NCBI GenBank assembly: GCA_001898505.1 | Contig: MKTZ01000011.1 | Coordinates: 124,001 to 188,000 of the forward strand | Reading direction: 5' to 3' | DNA: 64,000 nt | DNA from: Sphingobacteriales bacterium 50-39 | GTDB taxonomy: Bacteria > Bacteroidota > Bacteroidia > Chitinophagales > Chitinophagaceae | Part shown: positions 43,345-51,031 of the stretch, piece by piece | Layout: the number at the start of each line of letters is the position of its first letter | Position numbering within the stretch: position 1 is the first letter of the stretch | Translations under genes and position numbers: made by a program | Notes under the pieces: model-generated | Seen by the model: the letters and a program-made list of their open reading frames with translations, nothing else | The model's database searches: none | Told to the model about the DNA's origin: nothing

Positions 43345-43614
43345 ATGAAGGCTTTCGGCAACTCCATGCTGCCCATATTGAAAAGCGGAAGCCTTTTAAC
43401 TTTTACCCAGTCAACAAGTTACAACATCGGCGACATCGTCTTCTGTAAGGTCAGGGGACGATACATCGACGCCCACAAGATCATAAAGACCGATGGAGGA
43501 AAAGGATTTCTCATCGCCAATAATCATGGTTTTGAGAATGGATGGACAAAGACAATCATCGGGAAGGTCATCCGCGCCGGTAAAAGCATAAAAAATATAT
43601 CTTTATCCTCATGA
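43345..43614 (+). CDS. Small S24/S26 family peptidase-like protein
   Basis: An 89-residue protein with the Ser-Lys protease core: Ser in FGNSMLPILKSG and Lys in DAHKII, the two active-site segments of LexA/signal-peptidase folds. It lacks transmembrane helices and any DNA-binding domain and is close to the minimal core. The ATG at 43345 follows AGGAACAGGAAAA. The frame is open upstream, but those codons belong to the repeat element. The stop overlaps the next gene's start by four bases. Confidence 0.75.
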   Translation: MKAFGNSMLPILKSGSLLTFTQSTSYNIGDIVFCKVRGRYIDAHKIIKTDGGKGFLIANNHGFENGWTKTIIGKVIRAGKSIKNISLSS

Positions 43615-44486
43615 AGCACATGAAAAAACGATTGACCATCCTTTTATTGATCGCGGGCCTCTTCCTTTCCAACCTTACCACCTCCGCCCAACAAATAAAG
43701 ATCGACTCCAACTGGGTCAGGGACCAGGAACCCTTCCGCATCGCCGGTACCTTGTATTATGTCGGCACTTACGACCTGGCCAGTTATCTCATATCTACAA
43801 CAAAAGGGCTCATCCTCATTAATACGGGTATCGAAGGATCAGATACCATGATCCGCCGGCATATCGAGACGCTGGGATTCAAATTCTCGGATATTAAAAT
43901 ACTCCTCGCCACACACGCCCATTTCGATCACGTCGGCGCGATGGCGGCCATAAAACAGGCGACAGGAGCCAAATTGATGATCCATAAAAAAGATGCGCGC
44001 CTGCTGGCAGACGGCGGCAGCTCGGATGTAATATTAGGAGGGCACGGCCCTATGTTCCCGCGTGTAAAGGCAGATCGTTTGCTGGAAGACAGGGATCTCA
44101 TAGAACTGGGCGACATGCAGATCATGGTGCTTCACCATCCCGGTCATACGAAGGGGGCCTGTAGCTTTCTTTTTTCGGTGAAGGATGAAACCCGTGAATA
44201 CCGCGTCCTCATTGCCAATATGCCTTCCATTCTCGGAGGAACTAAATTCCCCGGCACACGGGGCTACTCCACGGTCGGTAAAGATTATGCCTATACGCTG
44301 AATGCAATGCCAAAAGTACAGTTCGACATCTGGCTTGCTTCTCATGCCAGCCAGTTCGATATGCATAAAAAGCACAGGCCCGGCGATAGGTATAATCCGG
44401 AAGCCTTTTTCGACCAGGAAGGGTACGATACGGCGATAGCAGACCTGAAAAAAGAATATTTAAAGAAAGCTCATATTACTCAATAA
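43611..44486 (+). CDS. Subclass B3 metallo-beta-lactamase-like protein, secreted
   Basis: A 291-residue protein with a signal peptide (about residues 1-26, ending TSAQQ). The N-terminal EPFRIAGTLYYVGTYDLASY is typical of subclass B3 enzymes. Zinc ligands are H102, H104, D106, H107, then H179 in HHPGHTKGACSF and H245 in LASHASQFDMHKK. All B3 ligand positions appear present, so beta-lactam hydrolysis is plausible, though some family members have other roles. Coupled by four-base overlap to the S24/S26 gene; convergent with the next gene (11-base overlap). Confidence 0.9.
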   Translation: MKHMKKRLTILLLIAGLFLSNLTTSAQQIKIDSNWVRDQEPFRIAGTLYYVGTYDLASYLISTTKGLILINTGIEGSDTMIRRHIETLGFKFSDIKILLATHAHFDHVGAMAAIKQATGAKLMIHKKDARLLADGGSSDVILGGHGPMFPRVKADRLLEDRDLIELGDMQIMVLHHPGHTKGACSFLFSVKDETREYRVLIANMPSILGGTKFPGTRGYSTVGKDYAYTLNAMPKVQFDIWLASHASQFDMHKKHRPGDRYNPEAFFDQEGYDTAIADLKKEYLKKAHITQ

Positions 44487-45210
44487 TCTTTTCAAGGTCT
44501 TCCACCGGCGGAATATCCCCCGACACAGGTTGATTCTCGAGGATCATATAATAGTCGCCCTTCAATTGCATAGGTTCAATGCTGTTCAGGATGTTAACAG
44601 ACCAGGCGGAAAGCACCTTTTCACCCCGGTTTTTCCTGACATCGATGATGATAGACCCCTGGGCAGAAGCAGAAAAAGCCTCCGCCCTGGAAAATAAAAG
44701 CCCCTCATACTTTCTATCGCCAACCGCTACCTCCGCAAATATGCCACTGCCAGGCAGGCCCCTGTTCACCGTCAATAGCTTGTATAAGCTTTCTTCAACA
44801 TAAAAGCTCCAGCCCTTGCTACAATCCCCATAACATTCTATACCCGGTATCAAGCCAATATGGGTCATGGTTATCCGGGTGGCGGCTCCTTCGGCAGAAA
44901 TGTCCCAGGCGATAAAATGATTCTTCCACAAGTAAGGGTCCTTGAATATGGGGAGGTGACAGTCCACTACTTTCCAAAGGACAAATTGATCCGGAACGAT
45001 TTCGACGATCTCCATCCTGGACCAGGTCGTCCTGGCAAAATGGACCGTGAAACTGCGGTAATTGGGCATCCCTGTTAAATCAGCCCAATGGCCTTTTCCG
45101 TCACCTTTAAAGTTGACCGCCCACCAATCCCAAACCCGGCTGATCTTTTCAAAGGCCTCCCGGGCAGTAGCCGGCACGACAATGGAACAATGAAAGTTTT
45201 GCTGGTTCAT
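44476..45210 (-). CDS. SRPBCC-domain protein with extra C-terminal domain
   Basis: A 244-residue protein. Residues about 1-155 form an AHSA1-like SRPBCC domain (FHCSIVVPATAREAFEKISR, then TRITMTHIGLIPGIECY). The C-terminal ~80 residues (GSIIIDVRKNRGEKVLSAWS and onward) form a separate small domain that I cannot name. It is cytosolic with no close neighbours on its strand. Function unknown. Confidence 0.7.
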   Translation of the reverse strand: MNQQNFHCSIVVPATAREAFEKISRVWDWWAVNFKGDGKGHWADLTGMPNYRSFTVHFARTTWSRMEIVEIVPDQFVLWKVVDCHLPIFKDPYLWKNHFIAWDISAEGAATRITMTHIGLIPGIECYGDCSKGWSFYVEESLYKLLTVNRGLPGSGIFAEVAVGDRKYEGLLFSRAEAFSASAQGSIIIDVRKNRGEKVLSAWSVNILNSIEPMQLKGDYYMILENQPVSGDIPPVEDLEKIIE

Positions 45211-45299
45211 ATGTGAAATATTTATACAGCAAATCTATCCCGGGAGTCAAAGGACCAGTTTATTGAAAATGGAGAATTTTCCAGGCTGACCCGCCGAAG

Positions 45300-47699
45300 C
45301 TATTCCGACCTCAAGCTATCCGCCGGATTCGTCCTGGCAGCGCTGATAGCCTGATAGCTCACCGTACACATCGCTATAAGTGCCGACAGCAACCCCGCCA
45401 GCAAAAATATCCACCACCCGATCGTGATCCGGTACGCAAAATCATGCAGCCAGTTATTCATAAAATACCAGGCCAACGGTACCGCCACCAGCAGAGCGCC
45501 CGCCACCATCATCAGAAAATCCCTGGACAGCAGATATACAATGCCCGCCACCGATGCACCCAATACTTTCCTGACCCCAATCTCCTTCGTCCGCTGCACG
45601 GCAAAAAAGGAGATAAGCCCCGAGAGACCCAGACAGCTGATCACGATAGCCATGATGGCAGTAATATTGATCAATTTACCCAGCAGGTCGTCCTTGTGGT
45701 AAAAGCTGTCCATTTCTTCATTCACATAGTGGTAATCAAATACATTATCCGGATACATTGTCTGCCAGGCCTTTTGAATGGCATCCCGCGCAGCGCCCTG
45801 CCCGCCGCCCCCCAGCTTTATGGCGGCAAATTTATACCGGCTTGTCAAGGTAGTGATCATCACGGGCTCGATGCTCTTGTATAAAGGCTGCACATTGAAA
45901 TCCTTTACTACGCCGACAATAGTTCCCCCATGATCGTATAAGGTGCCATCTACTACCCTGTGGCCGATCACATCCTCTGGCCTGGCGAATCCAAACTTAT
46001 GCATAAGGGTCTCGTTGAGCAGGAATTCCCTTGCCGTGTCGCTTGGTTCGAGGTTCCTTCCTGCCAGCAATTGCAATTGAAATGTTGGCAGATAATTCGC
46101 ATCGGCAACAATAGTACGCGCCGTGAAATTTTCCCAGGCCCGGCTGTCAAAACTCACAGACCCTCCCAGGTAATGCTCGGATATAGGAGCCGAGAGACAG
46201 AAGCTCACAGCCCGGACAGAGGGTACAGCCAACAGCTTTTGTTGCAGCCATGCCAGTTTGCCCTTGTCCGGACTTGGGATTCGTATCATCATAACAGACT
46301 CCTTGCTGAATCCCGGATCTGCATTCTTCACATATTTTATCTGAAGCGTAATAATGATAGTACAAATGATCAGCACCTGGACAACGACATGCTGGACGAT
46401 AACCAACCCTTTCCGGAAAAGCACCGACCGGCTTTCGGACACCTGCTGTTTCAGCGCATTCACAGGTTTCCACCGGCTGAGGACCAACGCCGGATACGAT
46501 CCCGCCACCACGGTCACCAGGCCGATCAGCGCCAATAAAAAGCACAACAACTCCCGGTCATGCAGGAGGTTGAATGACAGCTGACTTTGCAGCCAGGAAT
46601 GGAACACCGGCAGGGTCAGACGCACCCATACCAGCGATAGTGCAGTAGCCAATAACACCATACAGGCCGTCTCCGTCATGAACTGCCAGAATACCGAAGA
46701 CGCCGTGCCCCCCAGCACTTTTCTTGTACCGATCTCACGTGCCCGTTTTGCGCTCTGGGCAGTAGCCAGGTTGATAAAGTTGAAACATGCTATCAATACC
46801 AGGAACGCTCCTACGATCGTTAAAGTAAGGAGAAGGGACCATCGCATCGAACCGCCATACCGGGCATCGAAATGAATGTCCTTCACCGGTTGCAGATGGA
46901 AATAATAAGCCGACTGTACGCTGGGATGAAAATATTGTTTTACGATACGCCGCATTGCCGTTTCGATCTTTCCTGCCGGAACATTGTTCGGCATCCACAC
47001 AAAAGATTGCATCCAGGAATTGATAAAACCCCAATTATTATGCATGTCCCCTTCCATGTCTGGATAGACGCTTTTAAAGGTAGCCCGCGACAGGAACATG
47101 TCTGTTGTCAGGTCCGTGTTAGTGGGATAATCTTCCAGTACACCCGTGATGGTAACAGTAAATTTATCATCCAACGTGACAGTTCTACCCACCGGCTCCT
47201 CTTTCCCGAAGTATTTGTCCGCCAGCCGCCGGGTGATCACAGCCGTATAAGGGTCATTCAGAGAGCTCGCTGCATTTCCTTTCAGCCAGGAATAGTCGAA
47301 TAAATTGAACCAATGCTGGTCGGCATAGGCTATGGCATCCTTTTCCGTAAAGAATTTACGACCGCTGGCGCCATCTACTCCCACCGTCGAAAGAGGAACT
47401 TTTAGCAACACCGCCTGGTCTTTTATTTCCGGTACCTCCTTTCGTAAAGCCATGGTCAGGTCCAAAGGCGTCCCCCGCTCGGGTTGCACCGACCCATCGT
47501 CCCAGTGCAGGTCCGTAACAGCCCGGTAAAGCTGTCCATCCTTCTGGTGCCATCGGTCAAAACTGAGATGGTACCGGATGAACTGAAAAAGAAGCAGACC
47601 ACCTGCAATGCCAAGCGACAGGCCAAGCACATTCAGGGTTGTATAAAAACGTTGCTTCCGGAGATTCCGAACGGCGATCTTGATATAGCTGCTGAGCAT
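45300..47699 (-). CDS. ABC transporter permease, FtsX/MacB type
   Basis: A 799-residue inner-membrane permease. A MacB-type periplasmic core lies after the first helix (residues ~20-280) and again at ~430-670. FtsX-like three-helix blocks follow at about 290-410 (ATAQSAKRAREIGTRKVLGG) and 680-790 (FFAVQRTKEIGVRKVLGASV). Each FtsX block carries the EIGxRKVLG coupling loop. This duplicated layout is common in Bacteroidota. Such permeases pair with a MacB-type ATPase for export of peptides or lipids; none is adjacent. Confidence 0.93.
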   Translation of the reverse strand: MLSSYIKIAVRNLRKQRFYTTLNVLGLSLGIAGGLLLFQFIRYHLSFDRWHQKDGQLYRAVTDLHWDDGSVQPERGTPLDLTMALRKEVPEIKDQAVLLKVPLSTVGVDGASGRKFFTEKDAIAYADQHWFNLFDYSWLKGNAASSLNDPYTAVITRRLADKYFGKEEPVGRTVTLDDKFTVTITGVLEDYPTNTDLTTDMFLSRATFKSVYPDMEGDMHNNWGFINSWMQSFVWMPNNVPAGKIETAMRRIVKQYFHPSVQSAYYFHLQPVKDIHFDARYGGSMRWSLLLTLTIVGAFLVLIACFNFINLATAQSAKRAREIGTRKVLGGTASSVFWQFMTETACMVLLATALSLVWVRLTLPVFHSWLQSQLSFNLLHDRELLCFLLALIGLVTVVAGSYPALVLSRWKPVNALKQQVSESRSVLFRKGLVIVQHVVVQVLIICTIIITLQIKYVKNADPGFSKESVMMIRIPSPDKGKLAWLQQKLLAVPSVRAVSFCLSAPISEHYLGGSVSFDSRAWENFTARTIVADANYLPTFQLQLLAGRNLEPSDTAREFLLNETLMHKFGFARPEDVIGHRVVDGTLYDHGGTIVGVVKDFNVQPLYKSIEPVMITTLTSRYKFAAIKLGGGGQGAARDAIQKAWQTMYPDNVFDYHYVNEEMDSFYHKDDLLGKLINITAIMAIVISCLGLSGLISFFAVQRTKEIGVRKVLGASVAGIVYLLSRDFLMMVAGALLVAVPLAWYFMNNWLHDFAYRITIGWWIFLLAGLLSALIAMCTVSYQAISAARTNPADSLRSE

Positions 47700-47844
47700 A
47701 GGCGATTTTTAGCTGGACGTCATGCTGCACCCACTAATACTATGCCGGGGTTATTTCTGCCTATTAACCAGTTATTTGCATAAATTACTCCCTTGGAGAT
47801 TGTTCTTTTACGATACAGAGGAATGTATGTTTCCAATACATGGG

Positions 47845-48306
47845 TCAGTGGCGCTGAAGCAGCACTTTCATCGTCCCGCCATCCACAGGCCCCGAAGTAT
47901 GTTCATGGACGATCTTCCAGACGCCCTCCCCAGAACGAGCCTCCGGCTCGTTGTCCGAAGGACCATTAGACCGCATTTTCCGAACTACCCACGTCAGACG
48001 ATTCTGAAGATACCGAAGCTCTTCGCCGATCTCCGATAGGGCGGCAAACCTTGCAAAGGCGCTAACAACTGCCATTTCATCCCCCGCCTGGACCTGGACA
48101 TCCTCGAAGGTAACGACCACACGCTCCGTCCCCAACGATCCAAACCAACCCTCCACCATTTTCCGCCACGGAACCAGCCCATCATAGACCCATTCCCACA
48201 TATCGAAGATGCGTACCTGGGCGTCAAAGATGGATACAAAGGCATCGACATCCTTTTGAAAAACAGCGTTTTTATACGTCTCGAGCAAGGATTCAATCTC
48301 TTTCAT
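47845..48306 (-). CDS. SnoaL-like (NTF2 fold) protein with an in-frame repeat insertion
   Basis: A 153-residue protein of the nuclear-transport-factor-2-like superfamily: MKEIESLLETYKNAVFQKDV and DAFVSIFDAQVRIFDMWEW at the start, and EGVWKIVHEHTSGPVDG at the end. Between NRLTWVVRKM and GVWKIVHEHTS there are about 17 residues (RSNGPSDNEPEARSGE) encoded by a palindromic element. Relatives join these two strands with only a short turn, so the insertion adds a loop without breaking the frame. Function unknown. Confidence 0.8.
   Translation of the reverse strand: MKEIESLLETYKNAVFQKDVDAFVSIFDAQVRIFDMWEWVYDGLVPWRKMVEGWFGSLGTERVVVTFEDVQVQAGDEMAVVSAFARFAALSEIGEELRYLQNRLTWVVRKMRSNGPSDNEPEARSGEGVWKIVHEHTSGPVDGGTMKVLLQRH
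47933..47970 (-). repeat. Dispersed palindromic element inside a coding sequence (E7)
   Basis: The hairpin AACGAGCC-tcc-GGCTCGTT (47934-47952) is followed by GTCC-gaa-GGAC and CATTAGA. Read in the gene's direction it encodes SNGPSDNEPEAR in frame with no stop. It is the right half of the family only; the arm-loop-arm half is absent. Confidence 0.8.
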
Positions 48307-48358
48307 AGCTCTTGGTAGTTTTTAGCATTTATCCGGGATTCGGCGGCTGTTCAATAGA

Positions 48359-48529
48359 TCATTTTTTCTGCAAAACCAAAATGACGAGGATAAACCCGGC
48401 CAGTCCCAGCAGGATCACAACACATCGAAACCAGTAAGGTTCATCGATGAAGATAAAATCGAGTTTGAGAAAATTGTAGCGTGATTGCTTCTTTTTCTCC
48501 GCTATAGCGCGCCTTTTTTTCACAGCCAT
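48359..48529 (-). CDS. Small basic single-pass membrane protein, 56 residues
   Basis: ATG 48527-48529, stop TGA 48359-48361. A strongly basic N-terminus (MAVKKRRAIAEKKKQSRYNF) is followed by a single hydrophobic helix (CVVILLGLAGFILVILVLQ). It lies just upstream of the SnoaL-like gene on the same strand. The composition is that of a positive-inside small membrane protein. No family is recognised. Confidence 0.6.
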   Translation of the reverse strand: MAVKKRRAIAEKKKQSRYNFLKLDFIFIDEPYWFRCVVILLGLAGFILVILVLQKK

Positions 48530-48778
48530 ATGCAATAAGATAGCTTAGGAAGATACTCTTCCTTTTATTAAATAAAATGCCGCAATGCTGTTTGGAATGA
48601 ATTATTGCCAGTGTATAGTAAATATCGGCAATGCTGAAACAAGGACGTCATGAGCAAGATATACAAAATGGTTTACTTTTTGATACAAAACGTACTTTTT
48701 TTTATACCGCCTTATCCTTTTTTAAGTACTGTTTTTCCTCTTTGAAAGACAGCGGTCTTTTTACACCATCTTTGAGGA

Positions 48779-49069
48779 ATGGTGCGGGACCCCCGATACA
48801 AAAATTTGAAAAACCTGATATCTTCCGGTCATATAAGATCATTTCGGGAAATATTCGACCAGGATGTCATCCCAAAGAGCGTCGTTGCCCAGGACCTGGG
48901 AATAAATAATGTTCGCTTTACCAGGTTCATGTTCAACGTTCAAAAGTTCGCATTTGAAGATATGTTCCGGCTCGCAACGATTGTAGAGGTAGAAGAGAAG
49001 GTGATTGCAGACCTTATTGTACAACAATACATGCTGGACAAGAAGAATAGAAAGAAAAAGTCAAAATAA
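48779..49069 (+). CDS. Small helical, possibly HTH-like protein
   Basis: A 96-residue protein. The segment REIFDQDVIPKSVVAQDLGI, then NNVRFTRFMFNVQKFAFEDM, resembles small Bacteroidota proteins with a degenerate helix-turn-helix (an IPKSVVAxDLG motif followed by a second helix). The C-terminus is lysine-rich. GAGGA lies just before the ATG. Its role is unknown, possibly DNA binding. About 250 bases upstream hold no gene. Confidence 0.65.
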   Translation: MVRDPRYKNLKNLISSGHIRSFREIFDQDVIPKSVVAQDLGINNVRFTRFMFNVQKFAFEDMFRLATIVEVEEKVIADLIVQQYMLDKKNRKKKSK

Positions 49070-49142
49070 TCTGATCCACCCCAAAATTCCAATTCTGCCT
49101 CTGTTTTGCAGCCACTCTCCTTACTAGCTTTGCTCTCAAAAA

Positions 49143-49934
49143 ATGCCACAGCTCAATATCCGGGGCATCCAGCTCTATTACGACGACAAAGGTTCCGGCC
49201 AGCCCATTGTTCTTGTCCACGGACACCCCTTCAACCATACCATGTGGCAATATCAGATAGCTCATTTTTCAAAGGAATATCGCCTCATCATGCCCGATCT
49301 GCGTGGCTATGGTCGGACGGAAGTAACTCCCGGCAGAGTGATGTTGGATGAGATGGCCCTGGATATACTCCATCTGCTGGAGTCACTGCAGATAGAACAG
49401 GCTGTTTTCTGCGGCCTCTCCATGGGAGGGCAGATCGTATTGGATTTTTATCGCCTTTTTCCCCACAAAGTAAAATCCCTTATTATAGTCGACTCGGATG
49501 CAAGAGGGGAGACCCCGGAAAGCTACCGGCAACGCATGCAGAAAGCCGCTACCATCCTGGAAGTAGGGATGAAGCAACACACAGATGACACCATTCACGA
49601 ATACATTGCCGCCGCATCCATGAAAAATATCCCCGTATATACGCATTTATATGAAATGATGACTACGACCCCGGCAGAAGGAGCCGCCGCCGCGCACAAA
49701 GGCAGGGGCGAAAGAAGGGACCATCTCCCCATCCTTCACCATATACATGTACCCACACTGATCGTAGTAGGAGAAGAAGACTTTTTCACCCCCGAACCCA
49801 TCGCCCGGCTCATGAGCAATGCCATACCGGATGCACAGCTGGCCGTAATACCAGGCGCGGGCCATCTGCCGAATATGGAGAAGCCGGAGAAGTTTAATGA
49901 GATAGTATACTCATTCCTGAAAAAATCCGTATAG
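49143..49934 (+). CDS. Alpha/beta hydrolase
   Basis: A 263-residue alpha/beta-fold hydrolase. The oxyanion segment HGHPFNHTMW is at 26-35, nucleophile S93 in CGLSMGGQ, an acid in VGEEDFFTP and His in PGAGHLPNMEKP. The short lid sequence and length resemble 3-oxoadipate enol-lactonase-type and esterase-type enzymes. No pathway neighbours allow a substrate guess. TAGCTTTG at 49125-49132 is a likely -7 box. Confidence 0.9.
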   Translation: MPQLNIRGIQLYYDDKGSGQPIVLVHGHPFNHTMWQYQIAHFSKEYRLIMPDLRGYGRTEVTPGRVMLDEMALDILHLLESLQIEQAVFCGLSMGGQIVLDFYRLFPHKVKSLIIVDSDARGETPESYRQRMQKAATILEVGMKQHTDDTIHEYIAAASMKNIPVYTHLYEMMTTTPAEGAAAAHKGRGERRDHLPILHHIHVPTLIVVGEEDFFTPEPIARLMSNAIPDAQLAVIPGAGHLPNMEKPEKFNEIVYSFLKKSV

Positions 49935-49983
49935 AACAATTCATTTGTCTATAGAAGAGAATCCGGGGTGTTATATTTGTGCT

Positions 49984-50481
49984 ATGATCACTTCCACACT
50001 CTCTCAACTTTTCTGGTACAAAGTTATCAGTCCCAACTTTGCCAAAGCCATCGACTTTGCCCTGACCACCAACCTGGCATCCCTGGAGACAGGCCGGCAT
50101 GACATCGATGGTGACAATGTCTTTGCCATCGTCAATGAATATACGACCAAGCCGGCCGAAGAATGCGACCCCGAAAGCCACCGCGACTACGCCGATATTC
50201 AGATCATGATCACAGGCGTCGAACAATTTGGCTACACCCCTCTCGAAGCCAACGCCCCCACCACTCCCTATGACGAAGAAAGGGACGTCGCCTTCTACAC
50301 CATCCCCGGAGACGAGATCAGCTATATCCGGCTCACACCCGGCCGGTTCATCATCTTCTTCCCCACCGATATCCACCAGCCGGAGGTCTTCCATATCCAA
50401 CCGGAGCTGGTAAAAAAGCTCGTATTAAAGGTCGCCGTCAACTCCGGCTCACCGGTCGTTCCTCCCTCAAAAACCTCGTAA
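49984..50481 (+). CDS. YhcH/YjgK/YiaL family protein
   Basis: A 165-residue protein of the DUF386 family: SHRDYADIQIMITGVEQFGY in the middle, FIIFFPTDIHQPEV near the end, with conserved His and Glu residues likely binding metal. Members are linked to sialic-acid and sugar metabolism and include the beta-galactosidase beta subunit EbgC. The ATG at 49984 is chosen; an in-frame TTG upstream adds a poor N-terminus. The next gene starts two bases after its stop. Confidence 0.88.
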   Translation: MITSTLSQLFWYKVISPNFAKAIDFALTTNLASLETGRHDIDGDNVFAIVNEYTTKPAEECDPESHRDYADIQIMITGVEQFGYTPLEANAPTTPYDEERDVAFYTIPGDEISYIRLTPGRFIIFFPTDIHQPEVFHIQPELVKKLVLKVAVNSGSPVVPPSKTS

Positions 50482-50482
50482 C

Positions 50483-50950
50483 ATGGATGACCAGGAAAAA
50501 AAGACCTACAAGGCGGCCTTGAAACAATTTGCCCTCGACCTCATCTCCACCCGGATCGAGGCAGCCAGACTCCTGGCCGACCAGGCGCAGGAAGCCGCCA
50601 ACCAGGAAGAGAAAAGCTCTGCCGGCGATAAGTACGAAACAAGCCGCGCGATGGGCCAGAACCTAAAAGAGATGCACAGCCGCCAACAGGCAGAACACGC
50701 CCGCGAACTCGCCACCCTTCACCAGGTCAGGGTCGATACACTCTATTCCACCGCCATCGCAGGCGCCTTTATCCAATGCCCCCACATCGGTTTTTTTATA
50801 GCGGCAGGACTGGGTAAACAGCAGCTCCATGACCACACCATCCTCTTTCTCTCCCCGGAAGCTCCTTTGGCGAAAGCCCTCTATCAGCGGCGGGCAGGCG
50901 ACAGTTTCGTCTTCAACGGACAATCCCTTCTCATACAGGATATATTCTGA
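50483..50950 (+). CDS. GreA/GreB-like C-terminal domain protein
   Basis: A 155-residue protein. The N-terminal half is a predicted helical coiled coil (KYETSRAMGQNLKEMHSRQQ and neighbours). The C-terminal half (FFIAAGLGKQQLHDHTILFL, SPEAPLAKALYQRRAGDSFV) resembles the FKBP-like domain of GreA/GreB elongation factors. Relatives in Bacteroidota are sometimes mislabelled 3-oxoacyl-ACP synthase. It probably binds RNA polymerase or a related partner, but this is inference. It is in a likely operon with the YhcH-family gene. Confidence 0.72.
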   Translation: MDDQEKKTYKAALKQFALDLISTRIEAARLLADQAQEAANQEEKSSAGDKYETSRAMGQNLKEMHSRQQAEHARELATLHQVRVDTLYSTAIAGAFIQCPHIGFFIAAGLGKQQLHDHTILFLSPEAPLAKALYQRRAGDSFVFNGQSLLIQDIF

Positions 50951-51031
50951 GATTCCGTCATTACAAAGTTCCACCGGCGGGAACGTTATATTAATAATAA
51001 ATCCTACTTTCCATCCTTCAAAAAACGACCA

